A stretch of DNA of 64,000 bases from Bacillus spizizenii TU-B-10 (GCF_000227465.1 NC_016047.1:3514857-3578856); one strand, 5' to 3'; counted from the stretch's first letter, positions 1 through 10,688 are shown. Made by a program: numbers and translations. The notes: generated by a model from the sequence alone, not told the origin.

Positions 1-903
1 TCCTTGAGCAGCACCGTCTTCATTCATTTTTTTCAATAGCATTCTCGCACAGGCTTCCCCCATTTCTACAACAGGCTGTCTGACCGTAGTCAACCGGGGC
101 GAGGAAATGCGATCAAGAAAAACACCGTCATTCCCGGTCACCGCAACGTCTTCCGGAATTCGTTTTCCAAGCGATTGCGCCGCACGAATGACGCCGAGCG
201 CGATTCGATCGGATGCGCAGACAAATGCGGCCTGGTTATCCAGGGATTTCAGCACTTCTCTTGCAAGGCATTCACTTTTCTTAGAACTATTGTCGATCCG
301 ATACAGATTCGTTTTTCTAAAACTTTCATTCATCGCCCGAATATAGCCCTGTTCTCTTGAACGTTCAAAAGGCTCATCTAAATCGATGCCAAAAAAGACA
401 ACTTCCCGCTCCCCCAGTCCCATAACATGGCGGGTTGCCATAAAAGTGCCTTTCTCGTTATTTACATCGATAAAGTCATAGCCCATTTCATTTTGCCCAA
501 ATACGACCAGCGGTTTTTCAAAAGCTTTGATCACACCTTCAAAATCGGTCTTTCTCAACCCGGTGGCAATAATGCCGTCGCATTGGCCAATATTGAGAGA
601 GTTTCTTGTCACAAGCTGCAGAGCATAATGATTGCGATCCAGCTCCCGGCTGATTCCGGTCAGCAGGTTCATGTAATATGGTTCAGTCGTATCCATTTCC
701 TCAAGAATCAACAGTTTGACAACCTGTGTTCTGTTTTGCACAAGCGCTCTCGCCGCATAATTAGGGATGTAATTCAGCTCTTTCATCGCAGAATGAACAA
801 GCTTTTTCAATTCATCTGTCACCGTCTCAGGATGATTGATCACTCGTGATACCGTCATTTTCGAAACATTTGCTTTTTTTGCCACATCTGACAATGTTGC
901 CAT
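1..903 (-). CDS. mdxR: LacI-family maltodextrin utilisation regulator MdxR (YvdE), C-terminus cut by window edge
   Basis: A LacI/GalR-type repressor-regulator begins on the minus strand and runs off the left edge with about 300 residues visible. The N-terminus has the LacI helix-turn-helix (ATLSDVAKKANVSKMTVSRV), followed by the periplasmic-binding-protein-like effector core (VVFGQNEMGYDFIDVNNE and AFVCASDRIALG regions). The last visible residues (MNEDGAAQG) lie close to the expected end. An in-frame ATG at 909 is only 3 bases from the GGAGG, whereas the ATG at 903 is 9 bases away, so 903 is chosen. By synteny with B. subtilis this is yvdE/mdxR, the regulator of maltodextrin uptake and breakdown. 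The mdx operon itself would lie outside the window to the left. Identity rests on order and sequence recalled from memory. Confidence 0.88.
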   Translation of the reverse strand, partial: MATLSDVAKKANVSKMTVSRVINHPETVTDELKKLVHSAMKELNYIPNYAARALVQNRTQVVKLLILEEMDTTEPYYMNLLTGISRELDRNHYALQLVTRNSLNIGQCDGIIATGLRKTDFEGVIKAFEKPLVVFGQNEMGYDFIDVNNEKGTFMATRHVMGLGEREVVFFGIDLDEPFERSREQGYIRAMNESFRKTNLYRIDNSSKKSECLAREVLKSLDNQAAFVCASDRIALGVIRAAQSLGKRIPEDVAVTGNDGVFLDRISSPRLTTVRQPVVEMGEACARMLLKKMNEDGAAQG

Positions 904-992
904 TTTCATCCCCCTCCTTACCTGTGCTTATTATCCAAACTAGTGAAAAAGTCCTTTATTACTGCTAAATACGATGCAGGCAAAAGAGAAGT

Positions 993-1021
993 AAAAAAGA
1001 GATTTCCCTTAAGGAAATCTC
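993..1021 (-). terminator. Rho-independent terminator downstream of yvdD
   Basis: On the minus strand a 9-bp stem (GAGATTTCC / GGAAATCTC) with a 5-nt loop is followed by six T residues. It lies about 105 bases past the yvdD stop and before mdxR, so it should separate the two minus-strand units. Confidence 0.8.
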
Positions 1022-1126
1022 ACTTTGTTAAAAAAACTCGATTTTTAATGAATTCTCTGCCCGGCAATAGACCAAATACGCTAGGTGGCGGACTCATTCT
1101 CTCCTCTTCCACGTGAAAGTCTCTTT

Positions 1127-1702
1127 TTAAATTTCTGTCCACTTTTTCTCTAAAATCGGATAAGAGTAGTTCTGCATTTGCTCAATTAACTCATCCGGCC
1201 GCGACGAGCTGTGGATCAGTTTTAGATGAGAATCGTTAGAAAATCCTTCTTGAATGCTGTATTTGACCATTTTCATCATTGGTTCAAAATATCCGTTGAC
1301 ATTGTACAGTCCGATTGGCTTTTGGTGGATGCCGATCTGCGCCCAACAAAGCACTTCAAATAATTCTTCATATGTACCGAAGCCGCCCGGCATGGCGATA
1401 AAGCCGTCCGCCAGCTCGCTCATTTTGGCTTTTCGTTCATGCATCCCGTTTACTTCAATCAGCTCAGTCAGGTTCTGATGGACAACCTCCCCGCTGAACA
1501 AGCCGCTCGGCATGACCCCGATTGCAGTTCCGCCGTTTTCCATAATCGCATCAGCAATCGCGCCCATCAAGCCTACGCGGGAACCCCCATAGACAAGGCC
1601 GATTCCCTGCTCAGCCATATACGCTCCAAGCTCTGCCGCTTTTCGTTTATACGCTTCATTCCCCCCCGGGTTTGAGCCCGCAAATACACAAATGGTTTTC
1701 AT
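1127..1702 (-). CDS. yvdD: YvdD, LOG-family cytokinin-activating-type phosphoribohydrolase
   Basis: A 191-residue protein of the LOG (LONELY GUY) / TIGR00730 family. These enzymes release the base from nucleoside 5'-monophosphates, and plant and actinobacterial members activate cytokinins. The family signature PGGFGTYEE (residues 105-113) and the preceding GMHERKAKM motif (from about 87) are both present, with a Rossmann-like start VFAGSNPGG. An 11-codon longer reading is open, but GGAG lies 9 bases before the ATG at 1702, and the length fits the family. The bacterial role is not settled; nucleotide salvage or housekeeping is a guess. It is divergent from yvdC and ends before its own terminator. 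Confidence 0.9.
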   Translation of the reverse strand: MKTICVFAGSNPGGNEAYKRKAAELGAYMAEQGIGLVYGGSRVGLMGAIADAIMENGGTAIGVMPSGLFSGEVVHQNLTELIEVNGMHERKAKMSELADGFIAMPGGFGTYEELFEVLCWAQIGIHQKPIGLYNVNGYFEPMMKMVKYSIQEGFSNDSHLKLIHSSSRPDELIEQMQNYSYPILEKKWTEI

Positions 1703-1819
1703 CTTTGTCATCTCCGTATCTATATATCGTATCAAACATTCAAAAATACACTATATATTGTCCCATCTTCATGTGATAATATCAATATGAAATACATAAA
1801 GAATGCAGGAGTGATGATG

Positions 1820-2140
1820 GTGCAGCTGGCTGATGCAGAAAAATGGATGAAAGAGTTTTACGAAAAAAGAGGCTGGACAGAATACGGACCGTTTATTCGA
1901 GTCGGCTTTTTAATGGAGGAAGCCGGAGAGCTGGCCCGGGCTGTCAGGGCATATGAGATCGGCAGAGACCGGCCGGATGAGAAGGAATCGACACGAGCTG
2001 AGCAAAAACAAGAATTGATTGAAGAAATGGGAGATGTCATCGGAAATATCGCCATTCTTGCTGATATGTACGGAGTTTCTTTAGAAGACGTGATGAAAGC
2101 CCACCAAGAAAAACTGACCAAACGATTTGAGCATGCATAA
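1820..2140 (+). CDS. yvdC: YvdC, MazG-like nucleotide pyrophosphohydrolase family protein
   Basis: A 106-residue all-alpha protein resembling the MazG / dUTPase-like NTP pyrophosphohydrolase superfamily. The acidic repeats EEAGELARA and EEMGDVIGN are spaced like the metal-binding ExxE...ExxD motif of that family. A GGAG at 1808-1811 is followed by possible starts ATG 1814, ATG 1817 and GTG 1820. The GTG has the best spacing (8 bases), so it is chosen, but the two ATGs cannot be excluded. Substrate is unknown; a house-cleaning role on aberrant nucleotides is inferred from the fold. It converges with yvdB across a shared terminator. Confidence 0.82.
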   Translation: MQLADAEKWMKEFYEKRGWTEYGPFIRVGFLMEEAGELARAVRAYEIGRDRPDEKESTRAEQKQELIEEMGDVIGNIAILADMYGVSLEDVMKAHQEKLTKRFEHA

Positions 2141-2168
2141 AAAAGCGGCCGCAATGGCCGCTTTTTTT
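2139..2168. terminator. Bidirectional terminator between convergent yvdC and yvdB
   Basis: A stem AGCGGCC/GGCCGCT with loop GCAAT is flanked by A6 on the left and T7 on the right, so it can serve both the plus-strand yvdC and the minus-strand yvdB transcripts. The yvdB stop codon is at its edge. Confidence 0.85.
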
Positions 2169-3759
2169 AACCTGTGATTTCATCATGGTGATCAAAGAAA
2201 TGCTGCTTCCCTATTTTGTGAAATAGGCCTGTTTTATGCAGCAGCTCCTTCGGCTGCGATTGCAGTCCTACAATCATCAGCTTTCCATTGTGGCGTTTAA
2301 TTCTGTTCATAACATTCCCAAGCACTGCTTCAGCCGACGTATCCATGTAGTGCACCTTATTCATGAGCAGGATAAGGGTCTTCGGCTTTTTCTGTACATG
2401 CTCCAGCAATGAAGATTCAAGGGAATCAATTGATCCGAAAAACAGCGGCCCTTCTATGGCATACATGCTGACAGATGGATCTTCTCTCTTCGCCAGAACA
2501 GGATGCGATTCCTGATTGTGGATGCGGGTCGCTTCGCTCATTCTTCTGATAAAGAACACAAATGCGAGCAGCAAGCCGGTTGCCACACCGACGATTAAGT
2601 CAAACAGAACCGTTAGCGCAAAAGTCGCTGCCAAAATAAAGGAATCAGCGTTTTTCAGTCTCAGCATGTTTGCGACTTCCTTGCGCTCACTCATATTCCA
2701 TGCGACAACCATGAGAATCGGCGCCATACTGGCAAGCGGCACATGAGATGCATAAGGCGCGAATACGAGCAAGACAAGAAGAACGACTACACCGTGAACG
2801 ACGCCGGAAACAGGAGAAACCGCTCCGTTTTTAATATTGGTTGCCGTTCTGGCGATCGCTCCTGTTGCCGGGATTCCGCCGAACAGCGGCGCAGCCATAT
2901 TCGCAATCCCCTGGCCGACAAGCTCCTTGTTGCTGTCATGCTTTGAGCCCTTCATGTTATCAGCGACCATTGCGGACAAAATGGACTCAAGGCCGCCAAG
3001 AAGCGCGATGACAAGCGCTGCCGGAAACAGCATAACCATTTTATCCAATGTAAGCTCAGGAAACTGAAATTCCGGCAAATGGCGAGGAATTTCTCCATAA
3101 GTTGACCCGATCGTTGCCATGCGGTCAGGGAAAAACACAACCGCGACCAGTGTGGAAATCAGAAGCGCCAATAAAGCGCCCGGTACTTTAGGCATCACTT
3201 TGGCAGATACAAGCAAAATGACAAGCCCGATCACTGCTGTCAAAATGGCATACACGTTAAAGGTGCCGAGCTTCTGTGCGATTTCAAACATGTTGTGATG
3301 AAAGTTCTCATGTTTTTCAACATTTCTTAAACCGAGAAAATTAGCGATTTGCTCAGTAAAGATCAGCACGGCAATTCCGGCTGTAAAACCGACGATAACA
3401 GGTTTCGGCACGAATTTCATTATTTTTCCGAGCTTAAACAGCCCGAACAGCACCAGCATCACCCCTGCCATAAACCCTGCAATCAGCAGGTTCTCCAAGC
3501 CGTACTGTATCACAATGCCAAATAGAATCGGGACAAAGGCGCCTGTCGGACCGCCAATTTGATATTTGGATCCCCCAAACAAAGAAATACAAATCCCTGC
3601 CACAACAACAGTGTACAGCCCGTATTCAGGCTCGACTCCCGAGGCAATGGCAAACGCCATCCCTAAAGGAATTGCCACGACACCTACTACGATACCTGCA
3701 ATCAGGTCTTTCTGAAATTTCTGCAAATTGTATCCCTTGAATCTCCCTGAGAATCGCAT
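2167..3759 (-). CDS. yvdB: YvdB, SulP/SLC26-family anion transporter with STAS domain
   Basis: A 530-residue membrane transporter. The N-terminal ~400 residues are a chain of hydrophobic segments with the SulP features GIVVGVVAIPLGMAFAIASG and GGPTGAFVPI. A soluble C-terminal STAS domain starts near residue 430 and contains LILLMNKVHYMDTSAEAVL. Family members carry sulfate, bicarbonate or other anions. GGGAGG lies 11 bases before the ATG. The gene follows yvdA (beta-carbonic anhydrase) by 18 bases in the same orientation, so bicarbonate is the most attractive substrate. That assignment is inference from neighbourhood; sulfate remains possible. Confidence 0.88.
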   Translation of the reverse strand: MRFSGRFKGYNLQKFQKDLIAGIVVGVVAIPLGMAFAIASGVEPEYGLYTVVVAGICISLFGGSKYQIGGPTGAFVPILFGIVIQYGLENLLIAGFMAGVMLVLFGLFKLGKIMKFVPKPVIVGFTAGIAVLIFTEQIANFLGLRNVEKHENFHHNMFEIAQKLGTFNVYAILTAVIGLVILLVSAKVMPKVPGALLALLISTLVAVVFFPDRMATIGSTYGEIPRHLPEFQFPELTLDKMVMLFPAALVIALLGGLESILSAMVADNMKGSKHDSNKELVGQGIANMAAPLFGGIPATGAIARTATNIKNGAVSPVSGVVHGVVVLLVLLVFAPYASHVPLASMAPILMVVAWNMSERKEVANMLRLKNADSFILAATFALTVLFDLIVGVATGLLLAFVFFIRRMSEATRIHNQESHPVLAKREDPSVSMYAIEGPLFFGSIDSLESSLLEHVQKKPKTLILLMNKVHYMDTSAEAVLGNVMNRIKRHNGKLMIVGLQSQPKELLHKTGLFHKIGKQHFFDHHDEITG

Positions 3760-3777
3760 ATTTTGTTATAACCTCCC

Positions 3778-4371
3778 TTATGAATTTGTGTTTATGAGCT
3801 CAGTTTCATAACCGTTAATGACGACATCAAGTTTTCCTGTTTCAGGGTGAATGACAAGCCCGTGCACCGGCACCTTTTTCGGCAGCAGCGGATGATTCTT
3901 GATCATATTCACACTGTGGGAAACGCTTTCTTCTACGCTGTGAAAGCCGGTCAGCCATGATTTCAAATCGAGTCCGGCGCTCGACAGCAAATTCAGGCAG
4001 CTTTCTTCCACTCCGCGTTCCTTTGCTTTCTCGAGAATCGAAGTTGCATTTAATCCTGACATCCCGCACTCATGGTGACCGACAATGCACACCTCTTCAG
4101 CCTGCAATTCATAAATCGCAACCAGTATGCTTCGCATCACGCTTCCAAATGGGTGAGAAACGATGGCTCCCGCGTTTTTTACAATTTTAGCATCACCGTT
4201 TTTAAGCCCCATTGCTTGCGGAAGAAGTTCTGTGAGCCGTGTATCCATACAGGTGACAATGACGAGCTTTTTTGAAGGAAATTTTGTCGTTTTGTACGGT
4301 TCATACTTCTTCTCTCTGACAAACCGCTGATTGTGTTCCAAAATTGATGTTAAAGAAACCATTTGATTCAT
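3778..4371 (-). CDS. yvdA: YvdA, beta-class carbonic anhydrase
   Basis: A 197-residue zinc enzyme for reversible CO2 hydration. The beta-class zinc ligands and catalytic dyad are present: CMDTRL (Cys41, Asp43, Arg45) and GHHECG (His99, Cys102). The longest form is given. A GGGAG directly abuts this ATG with no spacer, so the second Met (ATG at 4362, spacing 9) is the likelier translational start. It is first in a two-gene unit with the SulP transporter yvdB, which suggests joint handling of bicarbonate. Confidence 0.9.
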   Translation of the reverse strand: MNQMVSLTSILEHNQRFVREKKYEPYKTTKFPSKKLVIVTCMDTRLTELLPQAMGLKNGDAKIVKNAGAIVSHPFGSVMRSILVAIYELQAEEVCIVGHHECGMSGLNATSILEKAKERGVEESCLNLLSSAGLDLKSWLTGFHSVEESVSHSVNMIKNHPLLPKKVPVHGLVIHPETGKLDVVINGYETELINTNS

Positions 4372-5742
<1,371 letters not shown>

Positions 5743-5743
5743 A

Positions 5744-5775
5744 CAAAAATCCGGTCTGATCCAGACCGGATTTTA
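5744..5775. terminator. Bidirectional terminator between yvcT and psdB
   Basis: A 10-bp perfect stem (ATCCGGTCTG / CAGACCGGAT) with a 3-nt loop, A-rich on the left and T-rich on the right, sits between two convergent genes. Confidence 0.88.
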
Positions 5776-5777
5776 TA

Positions 5778-7718
5778 TTACATATGCTGAAGAACAGCAC
5801 GCTTATAAATATGGCGGGTGACGATATAATAAACAGCCTGGAACACAAAATAAATGAAGATGACAATCACAGCCTCAAGAAATAAGTTGGAATTCAGCAT
5901 GTTGCTTAACGCTGCATACGCAAAACCGGCGTGAATTGTGCCCGCGATAAATGGGATGAAGAACAAAAATCCAATTTGCTTTCCTAGGATGGAGTGAATC
6001 TCTTTGTCCGTAATCCCCATTCTCTTTAATGCTAAAACTTGGACTCTCGTATCTTCTATTTCCGTAAACATCCGCAAGTACAGCATGCTTCCTTGCACGA
6101 TAAAAAACAGCACGCTGACAAACAGACCGATAAACAGCATTAATGCGACTCCCTGCTTCACAATTTGAAAATTAGGAGCACGCGTTTGAAAATCAGATGT
6201 ATGTTCCTTCGGCACCATATTTCCAAGCTTTTCAGAGACATCTACCGTCTCCTGCCAATGCTCAAGCTCATAACCTACCACTCTCATCTGTTCCTTCAGC
6301 GGCACTTCCTGAGTAAGGCTGTCAAAGCTGTTTTCGCTGACGACTAATAAACGGCTGACTCCTTCAACTGACATCAATATCCCTTTGTTTTGCTGCTTTT
6401 TCATGACGTAGGAAAGTGTTTTCCCTGACTTCATATGAAATGCTGCTTTTTCCCCTTCACCAAATGTATCTTTTACCATCATTTGAAACGGAACATTAAT
6501 AAACGCTTCATTTTCTTGTAAATGAATAACAGGGAAACCTTTTTCCTTTGCGACTTGATTATAAATTTTCTCTGAAATCAGCAAAGCCTCCGCTTCCGCT
6601 TTCCTGTTTCCATACGGCAAGTCTGATTGAAAAGTGACAGGAATCCCTGTGGCATCCACCTTATACTTGATATTAGCATCAGCTTTTTTCAATGTATTCT
6701 CAGCCGTCTCAGGCTTCATAACCTGAAAGCTGGAAGCGTCTTTTTCTACCCAGGCGACAGATTGAGGAATGCTTTGCTCCTCCTGTCTTTCTAAATCAGC
6801 ATAAAACATATAGATAACACCTGTAGCGGTTAAAATGACCGCTGTAATGATAGAAGTTAAAAACAGCATGCGTGCATGATCCTTCAACCTGAATATCATG
6901 TTGGAACGGACAATGATATTCGTTCCTTTATAAAAGCTGTGTTTCTTTCTGTACAGCATGCGGAAAAACGCCACACTGCTTTGTGTAAAAAAGAAATACG
7001 TCCCAATTAACACTAAAATCAAAATCGGAAAGACACGAAATACCATATCAATTGCATTCGCTGTGGCAGACAGATAATAACCGCCAGCCAGACACAGCAA
7101 AGACAGCACAGTGAGCCATTTCGAATAGGCCGGCAAGCTTTTCGGCTTTTGAGCCGATTTAATCAGCTCAATGATTTCCAGCTTGCGAATCCGTGCCAGT
7201 GATAAAATGAGCAGCGTCTGAAACAGGATGAGAAAGCCCACAGCTGTCATCACAAACGCTTTCGGCACAATGACAAACGAGATCGGCACCTTCACGCTGA
7301 GCATCCAAGTCATGATCATAAAAAACAGTTTTGAAAATAACAGCCCTGCTCCAATGCCGGCAGCAATCGCCGCTAGAGAAATGAGTGACTGCTCATAATA
7401 AATCATCTTGCGGAGCTGCTGCTTTGATGTTCCGAACAGCGTCAGCAGCCCAAACTCTTTCTTTCTCGCCTGCAAAAATGCTGAATTCGAATATGAAATA
7501 AAAAATATACAAAATACAATGATGACGACAAGGGCTGCGCTCAAGCACGTTTTGACAAGGCTTCCGCCATATACATTGTCTTCATTGACATCTGGATGAA
7601 AAATAAAAGATGTGAAGACAAAAAACACCGAAACGGCAAATACACAGCTAAGAAAGTAGGCGACATATCGTTGCAGATTCCCAAGAATGTTTTTACGGGC
7701 GATGGTTCTCAAATTCAT
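5778..7718 (-). CDS. psdB: PsdB (YvcS), ABC transporter permease for lantibiotic detoxification
   Basis: A 646-residue BceB-type permease with FtsX-like membrane parts. An N-terminal helix is followed by a group of helices up to about residue 300. A large extracellular domain of about 200 residues (from YADLERQEEQSIPQSVAW onward) comes next, and then a C-terminal helical block. That big loop is the peptide-sensing part in BceAB-type transporters. GGAGG lies 8 bases before the ATG at 7718; a longer in-frame extension lacks a ribosome-binding site. The start lies inside the 3' end of psdA, so the two are translationally coupled. With PsdA it should remove lipid II-binding lantibiotics such as nisin from the membrane and signal to PsdS (known for B. 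subtilis YvcRS). Confidence 0.92.
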   Translation of the reverse strand: MNLRTIARKNILGNLQRYVAYFLSCVFAVSVFFVFTSFIFHPDVNEDNVYGGSLVKTCLSAALVVIIVFCIFFISYSNSAFLQARKKEFGLLTLFGTSKQQLRKMIYYEQSLISLAAIAAGIGAGLLFSKLFFMIMTWMLSVKVPISFVIVPKAFVMTAVGFLILFQTLLILSLARIRKLEIIELIKSAQKPKSLPAYSKWLTVLSLLCLAGGYYLSATANAIDMVFRVFPILILVLIGTYFFFTQSSVAFFRMLYRKKHSFYKGTNIIVRSNMIFRLKDHARMLFLTSIITAVILTATGVIYMFYADLERQEEQSIPQSVAWVEKDASSFQVMKPETAENTLKKADANIKYKVDATGIPVTFQSDLPYGNRKAEAEALLISEKIYNQVAKEKGFPVIHLQENEAFINVPFQMMVKDTFGEGEKAAFHMKSGKTLSYVMKKQQNKGILMSVEGVSRLLVVSENSFDSLTQEVPLKEQMRVVGYELEHWQETVDVSEKLGNMVPKEHTSDFQTRAPNFQIVKQGVALMLFIGLFVSVLFFIVQGSMLYLRMFTEIEDTRVQVLALKRMGITDKEIHSILGKQIGFLFFIPFIAGTIHAGFAYAALSNMLNSNLFLEAVIVIFIYFVFQAVYYIVTRHIYKRAVLQHM

Positions 7719-8472
7719 GAAAATCGCCTCCCAACACACTCAAGGTATCCAGTATACTTTGATAAAACACCTGCTGGTTTGACCCTCTATGAATCTCTGA
7801 AAAGAAACGTCCGTCTTTAATAAACACAATCCGTTTACAGAAGCTTGCCGCTGTGGCATCATGCGTGACCAATAAAATTGTCGCTTCCTTTTCTTCATTC
7901 AGCTGAGCCAGCGTGTTCATCACTTGCTTAGCCGATTTTGAATCAAGGTTTCCCGTCGGTTCATCGGCAAGAATGAGCGCCGGATTGTGAATAATCGCTC
8001 TGGCACAGGCCGCGCGCTGCTGCTGCCCGCCCGATACCTCATATGTCCGGTGGTCAAGAATATGCTTGATTTGCAGCGTATCCGCCAGTTCTCCCAAGCG
8101 GGCTTCCATTTCTCTCAGCTTTACCTTGTCCAATGCGAGCGGCAAGAGAATATTTTCCCGAATCGTCAGCGTATCAAGCAGATTAAAATCCTGAAAGACG
8201 AAGCCGAGTTCTCTTCTGCGAAACAGAGCCAGGTCTTGATCCTTTAACGTTTTCGGCTGAATGCCGTTAATCATCATCTCGCCCTGGGTCGGTTTATCAA
8301 TGGTGGCCAGCAAATTCAGGAGCGTGGTTTTTCCGCTTCCCGACGGCCCCATAATCCCGACAAATTCTCCTTTCGTTACATTGAGATCAAAGTCGCTGAG
8401 CGCTTGGTATGATATCGTTCCTTTATTTGAATAGTACGTTTTTGACAGGTTCGTTGTTTGTAACACGTTCAT
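7693..8472 (-). CDS. psdA: PsdA (YvcR), ABC transporter ATP-binding protein
   Basis: A 259-residue ATPase of the MacB/LolD-like ABC family. It has Walker A GPSGSGKTT (about residues 42-50), the Q-loop FVFQDFNLLDTLT, the signature VSGGQQQRAA, Walker B LILADEPTGNLDS and the switch His in LLVTHD. It pairs with permease PsdB, whose start overlaps its last 26 bases. AAGGAGGAG lies at proper spacing before the ATG. It is transcribed downstream of psdRS, but a separate PsdR-dependent promoter appears to lie in front of it. Confidence 0.93.
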   Translation of the reverse strand: MNVLQTTNLSKTYYSNKGTISYQALSDFDLNVTKGEFVGIMGPSGSGKTTLLNLLATIDKPTQGEMMINGIQPKTLKDQDLALFRRRELGFVFQDFNLLDTLTIRENILLPLALDKVKLREMEARLGELADTLQIKHILDHRTYEVSGGQQQRAACARAIIHNPALILADEPTGNLDSKSAKQVMNTLAQLNEEKEATILLVTHDATAASFCKRIVFIKDGRFFSEIHRGSNQQVFYQSILDTLSVLGGDFHEFENHRP

Positions 8473-8494
8473 GTTCTGCTCCTCCTTTTTCTTT

Positions 8495-8568
8495 ATTATA
8501 AAAAGGAAGTCAGCAGCCTCCCATCGAACTTTCTTTCAATTCCGCTCCCCAACCTTACAATGCTGTCA
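8495..8568 (-). promoter_or_regulatory. Probable PsdR-activated psdAB promoter with BceR-type box
   Basis: A box TGACA-N4-TGTAA (minus strand, 8568-8555) fits the TNACA-N4-TGTAA consensus I know for BceR-like regulators. It overlaps the psdS stop codon. A perfect -10 TATAAT lies at 8500-8495, 23 bases before the psdA start, but the correctly spaced -35 (TGGGAG) is poor, as expected for an activated promoter. Confidence 0.6.
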
Positions 8569-9625
8569 CATTCATTAAGGTGTCACTTGAAAACACGATG
8601 GTCATCACAGTGCCAGCCCCTTCTTTTGATTCCGCATACAGCTGATGGCCAAGCCTGCTGCACACCTGTTTTGCTAAATAAAGGCCCATTCCCGTTGCCT
8701 CTGTCATGCTTCGTCCGTTTTCCCCGGTAAAAAACGCATCAAAAATCCGCGGCAGATCCTGCGGCGGTATGCCGATGCCTTCATCAGCAATCGATAAGCG
8801 CGTTTCATGTCCCTCTGTTTCAATCCGGATTGTAATATGGTCTCCCTCACCTTGCTTTGAGTATTTTAAGGCATTGAAAAGGATTTGCTCGACAACAAAG
8901 GAAAGCCATTTTTGATCACTTGAAATCTGAACGGTGTTTGGCGGCACATGTAATTTTGGGAAAAGGCGCCGTTTGATAAACTGCCGTTTTTCCTGATTAA
9001 TAAGTGAACGGACAAGCTCGGTTACATCAAAGGTTTGCGGCCTTACATCAAACGCAAATTCCTCCAGCCGGGCCGTTTGCAGCATCATATCAAGACCATG
9101 GCGAAACCTCTCATTTTCATCCTCCAGCTCCTCTAAAAACGTCGGAAAAGAAGAAGAGGTTCCATTTTTTCCTTCTTGAATCATTAAGGAAATGACAGAT
9201 ACCGGGGTTTTCATATGGTGGACCCATTGATTGGTGAAGGTATAATGCTGTTTTTGCTGATTGTTATATTGTAAGAGCCTGCCTTCGTATTGCTGCCCGA
9301 GTGCGTTGATCATTTTCGTCCAAAGCGCCTGCTCTCGTGTTCTTGGCTTTCGGGCTTTCAAAGACTGGCCGATGTCATTCGAAGAAGGCGCTTGTTCTGC
9401 AAGCTTTTTGACATAAGCCAGAAAGGAAAATTGCCGTACGTAATCAGCAGCAAAACCGGCAGCTAAAAGAACACCAGGCAAGACCCACATGTATATCATA
9501 TTTTCTGCAGGAGGTTCTGCGCCGCTCTCTATGATGCTTAAATACGCAATCAGCGTGGCAGCTCCTATCCCTAATAATGCAAATAGAATAATAGCGAAGC
9601 GGTCGATGAGATAAGTCTTTAACAC
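8555..9625 (-). CDS. psdS: PsdS (YvcQ), intramembrane-sensing histidine kinase
   Basis: A 356-residue sensor kinase with two N-terminal membrane helices (about 10-32 and 44-62) and almost no extracellular loop, the hallmark of BceS-type kinases that sense through their ABC transporter. The phospho-acceptor region [10 protein letters not shown] places the active His at about 137. The ATPase part has the N-box ([11 protein letters not shown]), the G1 box DEGIGIPP and the G2 region GMGLYLAKQ. It overlaps the end of psdR by 7 bases. It should phosphorylate PsdR when PsdAB engages nisin- or gallidermin-like peptides. Confidence 0.92.
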   Translation of the reverse strand: MLKTYLIDRFAIILFALLGIGAATLIAYLSIIESGAEPPAENMIYMWVLPGVLLAAGFAADYVRQFSFLAYVKKLAEQAPSSNDIGQSLKARKPRTREQALWTKMINALGQQYEGRLLQYNNQQKQHYTFTNQWVHHMKTPVSVISLMIQEGKNGTSSSFPTFLEELEDENERFRHGLDMMLQTARLEEFAFDVRPQTFDVTELVRSLINQEKRQFIKRRLFPKLHVPPNTVQISSDQKWLSFVVEQILFNALKYSKQGEGDHITIRIETEGHETRLSIADEGIGIPPQDLPRIFDAFFTGENGRSMTEATGMGLYLAKQVCSRLGHQLYAESKEGAGTVMTIVFSSDTLMNVTAL

Positions 9626-10332
9626 TCCGGTTCATCCTTCCGATTGACTTGAAATTGATAGCCTTGTCCTCTTATCGTTGAAATGCAATCTTTCAGTCCG
9701 GCATTCTCCAGTTTTTTCCGCAGCCGATTGACATTGACCGTTAGCGTATTATCATCGACAAAATCAACGTCATCCCATAACGCCTCCAATAATTCATCAC
9801 GGGAGACGATTTTTTTATGCTCCCTCACGAAAATCGATAGAAGCTGAAATTCTTTTTGTGAAAACAAGATGCGGGTGCTGTTCCACTCGGCCTCATTCTG
9901 ATCAGGATAAATCGTCAGCCCGCCAAGCTCAACTATTCTTGATTCCTGTGACAAAGAAGGCGAGTATTCACCATATGTGCGGCGCAGGACGCTTTTGATT
10001 TTGGCCATCACTACCTCTAAATGGAACGGCTTGGTGATATAATCATCGCCGCCATTTTCAATCGCCATTACCTGATTCAGCTCATCGGTCCGCGCTGATA
10101 TAAAGATAATCGGCGCATTAGAAATGGTACGGATTTGCCTGCACCAATAAAACCCGTCAAAAAAAGGCAGATTGATATCAAGCAGCACCAGATCCGGCTT
10201 CATTTCCGCAAACTCCAATTTTATATCATTCAGCTGTTCAGCAATTTTCACTTCATATCCGTATTTTTGAAGATGCCCGCCCAACAAAGCAGCAATCCGC
10301 TCATCATCTTCCACAAGCAAAATTCGATACAC
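9619..10332 (-). CDS. psdR: PsdR (YvcP), OmpR-family response regulator
   Basis: A 237-residue two-domain regulator. The receiver domain (1-120) has acidic pocket residues VEDD and phospho-acceptor Asp52 in [11 protein letters not shown]. The DNA-binding domain is OmpR-type winged helix ([12 protein letters not shown] ... VNRLRKKLE ... IRGQGYQF). The start is GTG, with GGGGG six bases upstream. It is the first gene of the psdRS-psdAB module, and its target box appears to be the one in front of psdA. Confidence 0.93.
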   Translation of the reverse strand: MYRILLVEDDERIAALLGGHLQKYGYEVKIAEQLNDIKLEFAEMKPDLVLLDINLPFFDGFYWCRQIRTISNAPIIFISARTDELNQVMAIENGGDDYITKPFHLEVVMAKIKSVLRRTYGEYSPSLSQESRIVELGGLTIYPDQNEAEWNSTRILFSQKEFQLLSIFVREHKKIVSRDELLEALWDDVDFVDDNTLTVNVNRLRKKLENAGLKDCISTIRGQGYQFQVNRKDEPEC

Positions 10333-10478
10333 GTTGATCCCCCTTATATGTACATCACGATGATTTTTCTAGAAGATTCCAAAATTATTATAGCATGTGC
10401 GGAATAGTAAATCGGTCTTTTTCTTTTTGTTATGATAGAATGATAAAGGTAAAATTTTCATAATAGGCAGGTGTCGTG

Positions 10479-10688
10479 ATGAAGAAAAGCATGCTGTTTC
10501 TGGCAATTACGTCAATTCTTTCAGCATGTCAGCCCAACTATACCGGGAAATACATAGAAATTGGGGATACGCTAACTGACTATACCAAAGAGTGCTTTAA
10601 AGAGAATGAAATTCCTTATAAATACGAAAAGGGAAAACTGTATATCCCAGAAGATGCATTTGATGCAGCAATCTACACTTGCTCATAA
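10479..10688 (+). CDS. Small predicted lipoprotein, function unknown
   Basis: A 69-residue protein with a lipoprotein signal peptide: basic MKKS, a hydrophobic stretch, then the lipobox LSAC with Cys17 as lipidation site. The mature part is only about 53 residues and is rich in charged and aromatic residues. It carries two further cysteines (in KECFKEN and at the end, YTCS), which may pair. An AGGTG lies 5 bases before the ATG; a GTG one codon upstream is too close. It is divergent from psdR and ends at a strong terminator facing yvcN. I do not recognise a family. Its position next to an envelope-peptide sensing system is suggestive only. Confidence 0.68.
   Translation: MKKSMLFLAITSILSACQPNYTGKYIEIGDTLTDYTKECFKENEIPYKYEKGKLYIPEDAFDAAIYTCS

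Noticed and set aside
427-849. 140-codon open frame on the plus strand inside mdxR
   Set aside because: It is antisense to a clear LacI-family gene, has no ribosome-binding site and its translation resembles nothing.
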